This document shows positions 6,736 through 12,512 of a stretch of 15,854 nt of DNA, piece after piece. Location: positions 1 to 15,854 of the forward strand of contig CAKKRB010000010.1 of the NCBI GenBank assembly GCA_919902485.1, read 5' to 3'. Made by a program: the position numbers and the translations under genes. Each line of letters begins with the position of its first letter. The first letter of the stretch is position 1. The notes beneath the pieces are model-generated. The model had not been told where the DNA came from and did no database searches. It saw only the letters and a program-made list of their open reading frames with translations. This DNA is from Omnitrophica bacterium GWA2_41_15 (GTDB lineage Bacteria > Omnitrophota > Gorgyraeia > Gorgyraeales > Gorgyraeaceae).

Positions 6736-8193
6736 ATGTCAAAGACAAGTCTGTTTACAGCCCTTATTTTAATTCTCGGAATAACCGCTCTTTTTTTTGT
6801 TCAGTTTTCAACGCCTACTCTTTACGATGCTGACGGCTACCTTCATATAAGAATGGCCGAGTTCTTAAGAGACCTTGGGCCGCGTTATAATTTTCACTGG
6901 GCGAGATTTTCCACCTTTAACGGAAACTTTGCAGATAAAGATTTTTTATATCACGTTATTTTAATCCCCTTTACGTTTTTTAAAAATATATTTTCAGGCG
7001 TAAAAATAGCTGCTTTTATTTTTGCCTGCCTGTTATTCCTGGGGTTTTATCATATATTGAGAAAATATGCTGACAAAACAATTCTGCCATTTTTGATCCT
7101 TTGTTTCTTTTTCTCAAGCCATTTTCTGCAGGCAATCTCAAGCCCCAGGCCTATGACAATAGTAATACTGATTAATCTTTTGGCTGTACATTTGATAATA
7201 AACAGAAAATACGCATGGATATTTCTTACTGCGCTTTGCTACTCGCTTATTCATGTTACAAGCCCTTTGATAATACTTTATGCGCTTATTATAGAGATCA
7301 TCAGGCGGTTTGACAAAAAAGAAATTTATCCGAAAACAATTTTATTCAGTTTTCTCGGGGTGTTGGCAGGTTTTTTAGTCCACCCTAATTTCCCGAATAA
7401 TTTCCTGGTTTTCTATCTCAACTCAATTCTTGTGCCTATCTATACCATAAAAACAGGCGTGCTTGAACTAGGGGCTGAGTTCTTTCCGTTGAATACAAGG
7501 GAATATCTGCTGCAATACCCTGTGGTTATAACAGGCCTGATTTCAATTCTATATATCGCAATTTCAAAAATGCCTAAACCCAGGTTTGAAACAAAGGTGT
7601 TTCTGGTTCTTGCTGCGATTTTCTTTGTGCTTTCATTTACATGCCAGAGATACCTTAGCCATGGGTATCTTATAATGCTAATGGCTTTTTCATGTTATGT
7701 ATCTGATTCTTTAAAGCCAAAGAATTCTTTCGGGAAAATAGCTCTGGCCGCAGCATCTCTTTTAATTATACTATTATCGATTAATTCTTTTAATGGCGGC
7801 CGCTATAATGCGCTGGTCGCCAGGGTTATAAACGGCCATTATGAAGCAGTTGGAAGATGGATGGAAAAGAATATTCCAAGGGGAGAGTTGATTTTCCATG
7901 CAAACTGGTCTGATTCCCAGTATTTCATAGGCCTTAATCCGAAAAATGATTATTTTGTAACGCTTGATCCAGTTTATATGTATAATAAAAATCCTGAACT
8001 CTATAAAATTTACAGGGCTGTGTCTTTTGGGAATACGCCGGATCCTTATACTGTGCTAAAAAACACTTTTAATGTAAAATACGGCTACGCAGGCAAAAAT
8101 TACTTTAACGGTCTCGTAGAGCAAATTAGAAAAGATACTCGTTTTACAATACTTGCAGAAGATAAATTTGGTATAATATTCAAGCTTATATAG
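6736..8193 (+). CDS. Multi-spanning GT-C type membrane glycosyltransferase-like protein
   Basis: This 485-residue protein has an N-terminal transmembrane anchor, about ten hydrophobic segments up to roughly residue 350, and a C-terminal soluble domain (about 355-485). The first extracytoplasmic loop has LYDADGYLHIRMAEFLRDLG (residues 29-48), with an acidic D-x-D (31-33) and a histidine. This closely resembles the metal/substrate motif of STT3/PglB/AglB and other GT-C enzymes that use lipid-linked sugars. The soluble domain has NWSDSQYF at about residues 391-398 in a position reminiscent of the WWDYG region of oligosaccharyltransferases, but it is not that motif. Assignment as an oligosaccharyltransferase is therefore tentative. 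The start ATG lacks a strong ribosome binding site and lies 7 nt after pilT, suggesting coupling. Pilin or surface-protein glycosylation is an inference from this neighbourhood. Confidence 0.65.
   Translation: MSKTSLFTALILILGITALFFVQFSTPTLYDADGYLHIRMAEFLRDLGPRYNFHWARFSTFNGNFADKDFLYHVILIPFTFFKNIFSGVKIAAFIFACLLFLGFYHILRKYADKTILPFLILCFFFSSHFLQAISSPRPMTIVILINLLAVHLIINRKYAWIFLTALCYSLIHVTSPLIILYALIIEIIRRFDKKEIYPKTILFSFLGVLAGFLVHPNFPNNFLVFYLNSILVPIYTIKTGVLELGAEFFPLNTREYLLQYPVVITGLISILYIAISKMPKPRFETKVFLVLAAIFFVLSFTCQRYLSHGYLIMLMAFSCYVSDSLKPKNSFGKIALAAASLLIILLSINSFNGGRYNALVARVINGHYEAVGRWMEKNIPRGELIFHANWSDSQYFIGLNPKNDYFVTLDPVYMYNKNPELYKIYRAVSFGNTPDPYTVLKNTFNVKYGYAGKNYFNGLVEQIRKDTRFTILAEDKFGIIFKLI
8169..8177 (+). 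promoter_or_regulatory. Possible extended -10 promoter for tRNA-Ser(UGA)
   Basis: TGGTATAAT matches an extended -10 element (TGn plus perfect TATAAT). It lies within the last codons of the preceding gene, about 63 nt before the tRNA. No convincing -35 box exists at the right spacing. The match could be chance in AT-rich coding sequence. Confidence 0.35.
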
Positions 8194-8196
8194 TCT

Positions 8197-8232
8197 CCCT
8201 CTCCCATTTATGGGAGAGGGTAGGGGTGAGGG
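8197..8232. repeat. CCCTCTCCC-type palindromic repeat
   Basis: CCCTCTCCCA (8197-8206), loop TTTA, TGGGAGAGGG (8211-8220), then TAGGGGTGAGGG. This is a recognisable interspersed repeat style seen in many unrelated bacterial genomes. It sits between the stop codon at 8193 and tRNA-Ser(UGA), and may protect or end the upstream transcript. There is no T-run, so intrinsic termination is not supported. Confidence 0.7.
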
Positions 8233-8239
8233 AAAATTC

Positions 8240-8326
8240 GGAGGAGTGCCAGAGCGGTTGAATGGGACCGCCTTGAAAGCGGTTAGGCTCGCAAGGGCCT
8301 CGTGGGTTCGAATCCTACCTCCTCCG
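8240..8326 (+). tRNA. tRNA-Ser(TGA), no encoded CCA
   Basis: Acceptor GGAGGAG (8240-8246) pairs with CTCCTCC (8319-8325). The anticodon stem ACCGC/GCGGT holds the loop CTTGAAA with anticodon TGA at 8274-8276. There is a long type II variable arm and a T-arm of GTGGG, TTCGAAT, CCTAC. Discriminator G8326 is followed by CCG, so CCA is not encoded, unlike the other three tRNA genes here. The 3' end is duplicated about 2.0 kb and 2.6 kb downstream. Confidence 0.95.
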
Positions 8327-8430
8327 CCGTGATTATTTTTGTATCATATTGAAAATATTACAGTTACGCAACTTATTTGATGAATAAATAGGTTGCGTTT
8401 TTTGTTTCTATCTGATTCTATTTGCTCCTA
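8302..8430 (+). repeat. Direct repeat copy 1: tRNA-Ser T-arm/acceptor end plus downstream flank
   Basis: This is the reference copy. It contains the tRNA T-arm and acceptor end, a spacer with GTATCATATTG, a hairpin terminator, and the start of a phased repeat. TCCTACCTCCTCCGCC (8313-8328) recurs exactly at 10325-10340. The similarity continues through TATCATATTGAAAA, TTATTTGATGAATA and GGTTGTG/GGTTGCG to about 8430. Interpreted as the left attachment region of inserted DNA. Confidence 0.8.
8366..8403 (+). terminator. Rho-independent terminator of tRNA-Ser(UGA)
   Basis: ACGCAACTTATTT (8366-8378) pairs with AAATAGGTTGCGT (8386-8398) over 13 bp with one T-G wobble and a 7-nt loop. It is followed directly by a run of T to 8403. 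It lies 40 nt after the tRNA. A diverged copy of the same structure exists at 10375-10409. Confidence 0.85.
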
Positions 8431-8450
8431 GTCGCTTCTAATAGCGTCTA
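8401..8450. repeat. Five 10-bp phased units ending in YCTA
   Basis: Five consecutive decamers read TTTGTTTCTA, TCTGATTCTA, TTTGCTCCTA, GTCGCTTCTA and ATAGCGTCTA. All end in T/C-CTA or GTCTA, so CTA recurs every 10 bp, about one helical turn. This places CTA on one DNA face and suggests cooperative protein binding, for example arm-type sites of a recombinase at an attachment region. No protein is identified. Confidence 0.6.
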
Positions 8451-8454
8451 AAAA

Positions 8455-8474
8455 CTGTATACCAAATGTATACC
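8455..8474. repeat. GTATACC direct repeats beside the island end
   Basis: GTATACC occurs at 8457-8463 and 8468-8474, spaced 11 bp start to start. The 12-mer CTGTATACCAAA (8455-8466) recurs exactly at 10255-10266, near the other end of the inserted segment. These could be end-specific recombinase sites. The evidence is only the sequence identity and position. Confidence 0.45.
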
Positions 8475-8609
8475 TGAAAAGTTAAGAGCAGAAAGTAGAA
8501 GAATAGCTTAAAAATAAAGATCAGTTACATTTTAGATGATTCAATGCAGTCTCTTGCATATGTCCTATTTATATGGCATACTTTATCTGATATAGGTTAT
8601 TAAACTAAC

Positions 8610-8631
8610 AGCCTAAAAAGGCTATTTTTTT
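8610..8631 (+). terminator. Terminator-like hairpin immediately before the 8641 start codon
   Basis: AGCCT (8610-8614), AAAA, AGGCT (8619-8623), then A and seven T residues to 8631. The 5-bp stem is short but the T-run is good. It lies nine bases before the ATG, where a ribosome binding site should be, so it may attenuate expression of the exported HAD gene or block read-through into it. Confidence 0.5.
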
Positions 8632-8640
8632 GCCAAGATT

Positions 8641-10131
8641 ATGGAAAAGATTAAAAAAGTGTTCAATCTGAAAGTTCTGCGTGTAATAATAACTACGGTT
8701 TTTTTGCTCGTTACTTGTCTAAATTCATTGTCTTTTTCAAAAGAATCGTTACGCGTTGAAATTGGGTCAGATCTTGCATATATGCGTATCAATAAAATAA
8801 TATCAATTATTAGTAGCAAAAGATATCCTGTAGAATCTCTTATAAACGGAACTATACACAGAGTAGATCTGCAAATTCCAGCAGGATTGGACTTAGATAC
8901 CAAGGTCGAAACAGTAACCTTTGTTTTTGATGTAGATAAAACATTAACGCCTTCCGGAATAGAAGATATAGATGATGCAAATCTCGAACAAATTGTAAGA
9001 TGTTTTCAATTAATGAAGCAAAAACCAAATCTACGTATAAAAATTATTTTAATTAGCGGTAGTGCTTATAAAAGTTATGTAGAGACACGTTTTGGACCTA
9101 AGATAAGCGAGTGGCTTTTTATAGATAGTTATGTCTCGTCTGAAGTAAGGCAAGAAATTATAGAAGAGCTTCGAAGAGAAGGGAGGCGTCCTGAAGATGT
9201 AAGTGCAATATCATTTGTTAGAGAATCTATTGAGAAACGAGTAGTAAAAAAGATTCAACAACGTCTGGAATCAGAGGGGCTTAAAGAATATTTAAGCAAT
9301 ATCGAAGCGATAACTATTTCAGGGAGCGAAACTACTAGATTTAATGAAAACCAAGGCGTTTATCTTTATAGCAAAGAGAGAGAAAGGATATTTAGTGAGC
9401 AAGAACAGCTAGAGACAGCAAAAGCGTTAAGTATTGCATATCTTGAAGAGTTAGGAGAAAAGACAGGAGAAGATTATAAACATAGCATTGCGCTCATTGA
9501 GAAAGCAGAATACTTTTTGGGAAAGAATGGAGTTAATGCGATCTTTGAAGAGGCAATAAGGGGTATTGATGTGAGATTTTGGCCATTTGATTCAGAGACT
9601 GCAATAATATTCCATGATGAAAAAGGCGTTGATGGTCAGAAGGTAGCCCTTAATGCTATGAGCAAGCTTAGAAATAAGGGCGTTATTCCGCAAAATCGTA
9701 AATATTTTAGCAGCGGAGGAAGCAATTTTACAAAAATAACATTATTTGATAAAGCTCAAGAGATAGGTAAAATTCAATCTGAAGGGGTTCTTGTTGGAGG
9801 AGGCGATTCTCTAACGGATAATTTTCTCTGGGAAAATAATATTAGAAATGGGATTTTTGTTTACTTTGGAACGCGTGGAGAAATTCAGGGTTATGATAAT
9901 GTTATCGTAGCATTGGACGGAAATAGTAATGATAATGTTAGACATAAAGGTCCAGGTGTTTTAATATCCCATGTTTTAGACATCATGGAAAGAGGGAGTA
10001 TATGGGGAGATGTTAAATTCTGTAATAACAGATTTTCACCTTATGAGGTTATTTTTGGACTTTCTCCGCAGTTAATAGATGATCTTTTGAAGCAGCAGAG
10101 AGCACTAGAAGCTATTGAGAAAAATATATAG
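8641..10131 (+). CDS. Exported HAD-superfamily phosphatase-like protein
   Basis: This 496-residue protein starts with a basic N-terminus and a hydrophobic stretch (about residues 11-31), indicating Sec export or a membrane anchor. HAD motif I is FVFDVDKTLT (Asp97 and Asp99). Motif II is ILISGS (around Ser139). A motif III lysine is probably Lys371 in LFDKAQEIGK. Motif IV is GGGDSLTDN (Asp389, Asp393). The long segment between motifs II and III (about 150-350, helical and charged) would be a cap. All catalytic residues appear present, so a phosphohydrolase is likely, but the substrate is unknown. There is no ribosome binding site before the ATG, and a terminator-like hairpin occupies that position. 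It uses CGN arginine codons fairly often, and it is AT-rich and flanked by tRNA-Ser repeats, all consistent with acquisition. Confidence 0.75.
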   Translation: MEKIKKVFNLKVLRVIITTVFLLVTCLNSLSFSKESLRVEIGSDLAYMRINKIISIISSKRYPVESLINGTIHRVDLQIPAGLDLDTKVETVTFVFDVDKTLTPSGIEDIDDANLEQIVRCFQLMKQKPNLRIKIILISGSAYKSYVETRFGPKISEWLFIDSYVSSEVRQEIIEELRREGRRPEDVSAISFVRESIEKRVVKKIQQRLESEGLKEYLSNIEAITISGSETTRFNENQGVYLYSKERERIFSEQEQLETAKALSIAYLEELGEKTGEDYKHSIALIEKAEYFLGKNGVNAIFEEAIRGIDVRFWPFDSETAIIFHDEKGVDGQKVALNAMSKLRNKGVIPQNRKYFSSGGSNFTKITLFDKAQEIGKIQSEGVLVGGGDSLTDNFLWENNIRNGIFVYFGTRGEIQGYDNVIVALDGNSNDNVRHKGPGVLISHVLDIMERGSIWGDVKFCNNRFSPYEVIFGLSPQLIDDLLKQQRALEAIEKNI

Positions 10132-10166
10132 AATAATTAGATTATTTTTTGTGTCTAGGACGGTGT

Positions 10167-10185
10167 GGAAGGAGGGAGTCGAACC
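10167..10185 (-). pseudogene. Inverted fragment resembling a tRNA T-arm/acceptor end
   Basis: GGAAGGAGGGAGTCGAACC resembles the reverse complement of the tRNA-Ser(UGA) 3' end (GGAGGAGGTAGGATTCGAACC), with a short gap and a few mismatches. It includes the complement of the GGTTCGA T-loop. On the minus strand the T-stem would be largely unpaired, so it is a decayed remnant at best. With the plus-strand copy at 10313 it forms an inverted pair within the 404-nt gap 10132-10535. The rest of that gap holds the copied 12-mer at 10255, direct-repeat copy 2, and AT-rich sequence in which I see nothing further. Confidence 0.35.
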
Positions 10186-10312
10186 TGTAATGCCAAAACT
10201 ATGTCCAACTAAAGCGAGAATAGACTCAAACAATCTGAAAAAACTGTACGATTTCTGTATACCAAAGGAACGTTTTAGTCGTAACTTCTTTATTATAAAG
10301 GTGTTAAAATTG

Positions 10313-10434
10313 GAGGGGCTAGGCTCCTACCTCCTCCGCCAGTACTTTTTTATCATATTGAAAACATTAAAGTTAGCGTAGCTTATTTGATGAATAGATA
10401 GGTTGTGTTTGTTTTTATATGGTTCTGTTTGTAA
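10313..10434 (+). repeat. Direct repeat copy 2: displaced tRNA-Ser 3' end with CCA
   Basis: TCCTACCTCCTCCGCC (10325-10340) is identical to the tRNA-Ser end and is followed by A, giving an intact GCCA. The T-arm part (10316-10324) has decayed. Downstream similarity covers TATCATATTGAAAA, TTATTTGATGAATA, GATAGGTTGTG and the start of the phased region. The terminator hairpin (10375-10409) is still foldable through several G-U pairs. No full tRNA lies upstream, so this is a 3' fragment. Confidence 0.8.
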
Positions 10435-10535
10435 GAATATAAGTTATGCACGGATATCCCTGACGGACAAAATAGTAACGTTTCTTTGCCTTTAATTTCA
10501 GAAGTTAATATGCTTAATATTTACGGTAATGCGGT

Positions 10536-10745
10536 ATGACAAAAAAGAATATAGTATTATTTTTTATTTTAGTAATAGCACTTTTATTTATATTTTCTCC
10601 TGCCTTTTCTACATTGCTTGAATTCTTATCAGGAGAGAGGGATCGCAAACAGCAGCTGAAGGAGTGGAGAAAAGCTTATGAACAATATTGGAATGAAGAA
10701 TATAGGTCTAGGAAATCTTTATGGGAAGAATATAAAGTAAAATAG
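10536..10745 (+). CDS. Small single-span membrane protein, unknown
   Basis: This is a 69-residue hypothetical. Residues 4-27 form a hydrophobic transmembrane segment or uncleaved signal. The remainder is highly charged and aromatic (RDRKQQLKEWRKAYEQYWNEEYRSRK), probably an amphipathic helix. I do not recognise a family. The start ATG has no good ribosome binding site, which lowers confidence. It lies between two remnants of the tRNA-Ser 3' end, so it may be cargo of a second insertion. Small membrane toxins and leader-like proteins have this layout, but nothing here supports either role specifically. Confidence 0.5.
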   Translation: MTKKNIVLFFILVIALLFIFSPAFSTLLEFLSGERDRKQQLKEWRKAYEQYWNEEYRSRKSLWEEYKVK

Positions 10746-10863
10746 AAAACAAGAAAGAAACCTGCTCCTGCCGTTTTAAGACCAATCATTGAAAAGCAGT
10801 TAAAGACGTAAGGAGAATTGATGGCGTAATCGTAACTTATTAATTATAATAATGTTGGGGATG

Positions 10864-10951
10864 GATGGGCTTTCATCTTATCTCCTCTGCTGACTTATTT
10901 TCATTGACATATCGTCTATAATTTAGTATAATTTGATTCAATAATTAGGAT
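10864..10951 (+). repeat. Direct repeat copy 3: strongly decayed tRNA-Ser 3' end
   Basis: TCTTATCTCCTCTGCT (10876-10891) matches the tRNA-Ser end TCCTACCTCCTCCGCC at 12 of 16 positions, and all four differences are C to T. Upstream GATGGGCTTTCATCTTA resembles the T-arm. Downstream GACTTATTTTCATTGACATAT and ATTTGATTCAATAATTAGG follow the same order as copies 1 and 2. The terminator stem is lost. It lies in the 285-nt gap before the gene at 11031; the first part of that gap (10746-10860) shows nothing recognisable. Confidence 0.5.
10904..10932 (+). promoter_or_regulatory. Consensus sigma-70 promoter for the kinase-like gene
   Basis: TTGACA (10904-10909), a 17-bp spacer, then TATAAT (10927-10932) is a perfect housekeeping consensus. 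Transcription would start near 10939, leaving a leader of about 90 nt before the ATG at 11031. It sits inside the decayed tRNA-Ser repeat, so the promoter seems to have arisen from, or arrived with, that sequence. Confidence 0.8.
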
Positions 10952-10962
10952 ATATTTAATAT

Positions 10963-10986
10963 AAGGCCGTGGGAGAATACGGCCTT
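10963..10986 (+). promoter_or_regulatory. Leader hairpin upstream of the kinase-like gene
   Basis: AAGGCCGT (10963-10970) and ACGGCCTT (10979-10986) form a perfect 8-bp stem with an 8-nt loop in the predicted 5' leader. The following CTTCTGTCT is only moderately T-rich, so this may be a weak terminator, an attenuator or an mRNA-stabilising structure. Confidence 0.5.
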
Positions 10987-11030
10987 CTTCTGTCTACGGA
11001 TAACTAAAAGTTTTTAAAGAGATTTAAGAT

Positions 11031-12437
11031 ATGAAAAAAATAATAACTATTCTTATAATATTTATATTTGTGTTAGTTAATATAGTATATGCATTACAGG
11101 ATACTGTATATATTAAAGCTAACCTTAGGAAACCTATGGCATTTGAAAAAAATTATAGTAGAAAAAATAAAGAAATATTGAATGAGATTCTTGCAGGAGA
11201 AAGAAGAGCAGAGCTTTTTTATGATAATGAAATATGGGCTAAATTGCCCCAAAAGGTAAAAGAAAGAATAAAAAGAATAATCTCAGAATATCCTGACCAT
11301 TGGCAAGCAGGCGATTATGATGAAAAGTCCGGAGAAGCAGAAGAAAAAAGAGCAGTGAAAATAAATTTAGATAAACCAATAGTAGTTAATGGCGAAGAGA
11401 TAGAAGCTATAGTTATAAATGGAATTTTGTTCAAAAGAAAAGAGCTGGGGAAAGAATATCTCGGGGCGTCATGGGGTGGATCAAGTAAACGAGCAGTTAA
11501 GGATTTATCAAAAAAAGAATTAGAGAATGCCGTGCATGTAGAATTTGATATGGAGGGCCGTCCTATTTTTTCCAAGCATTTCTTTCAACAGTTAGGAGGC
11601 CTTGATTATGAAGAAGCCAGGGCTAAATTCATACATTCTATAAAAACCTTACCAGAAGCTGGTCTTAAAGGACCTATAGCAGTTGGTTATGCAAAATATT
11701 TAGGCTTAAAAAAAGATAATAGGAATTTAGGAGTTTTTATATCAGCTTTAAGGAAAGAAGAGCCAAAGCGTTATGATACAGTGATAACTAATATATTAAC
11801 GCAATATTATGAAGAGGTCGGGGGGCCTTTATTCAAAGCTTTGGAGGAGCATGGAAGTCACATGGGTGGTAATGTTCTAGAAATAGCAAGGGAAGTTGGG
11901 AAAAAATATGATTTTGGTGGGCTTTATAGGGCATACGGCAAAGCCTTGCGCTTACTTAATGATGCAGGCTTTTATCCTCAAGATCCACATACTGGAAATA
12001 TGGCACTGGACCTTTCAGGAGAAAAGCCTACTATCTGGTATGATGTAGGAATGTGGAAGGTGGCTGCTGATTTAACAAAAGCCCAAAGATTAGCTTATCG
12101 ATATTGGACATTAACATACGGGTCGATGAATATATCAAGAGACATGGGTACTCCAGGATTAACTTTAGCTTATATGTGTGAATTGGTGAATCCTTATCAC
12201 GAATTCTTAAAAGGATATTTTTATGATAAGATAGACGATCCTTTATTTAAGCTAAACGATTTTAAGATCAATGAAGGCGGACGTAATAGTTTTCAATATA
12301 CACTTTTGAATCCAGATGACACCACTCCAGTCCATTCACGCATAAGTGCACCATTTGTTCCATTGCTGTGTGCTATAGAAGGATTTGAAGGGTTAAGTAA
12401 TGCCGGAATTTCTAAAATCCTATCTGAATCAATATAA
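11031..12437 (+). CDS. Exported protein with kinase-like catalytic motifs
   Basis: This 468-residue protein has a signal peptide (about residues 1-22, MKKIITILIIFIFVLVNIVYA with likely cleavage after the alanine). The region around 210-345 resembles the core of a protein-kinase-like fold. PQDPHTGN (residues 316-323) has Asp318 and Asn323 in the D+5 spacing of a catalytic loop and closely resembles the ADPHPGN signature of ABC1/UbiB kinases. IWYDVG has Asp338 in the place of the DFG aspartate, 15 residues later. GVFISALRKE (234-243) could be the hinge. An N-lobe lysine is not obvious. The C-terminal 120 residues are unrecognised. Promoter and weak ribosome binding site (AAAGAGA) precede it. 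The substrate is unknown, and phosphorylation outside the cytoplasm would be unusual. Confidence 0.55.
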   Translation: MKKIITILIIFIFVLVNIVYALQDTVYIKANLRKPMAFEKNYSRKNKEILNEILAGERRAELFYDNEIWAKLPQKVKERIKRIISEYPDHWQAGDYDEKSGEAEEKRAVKINLDKPIVVNGEEIEAIVINGILFKRKELGKEYLGASWGGSSKRAVKDLSKKELENAVHVEFDMEGRPIFSKHFFQQLGGLDYEEARAKFIHSIKTLPEAGLKGPIAVGYAKYLGLKKDNRNLGVFISALRKEEPKRYDTVITNILTQYYEEVGGPLFKALEEHGSHMGGNVLEIAREVGKKYDFGGLYRAYGKALRLLNDAGFYPQDPHTGNMALDLSGEKPTIWYDVGMWKVAADLTKAQRLAYRYWTLTYGSMNISRDMGTPGLTLAYMCELVNPYHEFLKGYFYDKIDDPLFKLNDFKINEGGRNSFQYTLLNPDDTTPVHSRISAPFVPLLCAIEGFEGLSNAGISKILSESI

Positions 12438-12512
12438 ACAAAATAGTTCTTTATTTTTATTAAAAAATAGTTTAAAATAATATATTAGAGTTATATAAAA
12501 AAAGGGGGTCCT

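Larger units (their letters stand above)
8313..10340. mobile_element. Putative remnant island inserted at the tRNA-Ser(UGA) 3' end
   Basis: About 2.0 kb lies between two direct repeats of the tRNA 3' end. The left tRNA is complete but ends GCCG; the right fragment retains GCCA, as expected if the original 3' end was displaced by insertion. The interior holds one exported HAD-like gene and no visible integrase, so it would be a cargo remnant or an element mobilised in trans. From 8475 to 8609 I see only AT-rich sequence without a convincing gene. The alternative is local duplication of the tRNA end without an element. Confidence 0.6.

Noticed and set aside
8149..8154. A -35 box for the extended -10 promoter before tRNA-Ser(UGA)
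   Set aside because: ATACTT at the right spacing does not match TTGACA; the better TTGCAG is only 13 bp from the -10.
10115..10381. Open frame of 88 codons after the HAD gene
   Set aside because: It runs through the inverted tRNA-like fragment and the displaced tRNA-Ser end, overlaps the HAD gene end, has no ribosome binding site and no recognisable domain; it looks like a chance frame.
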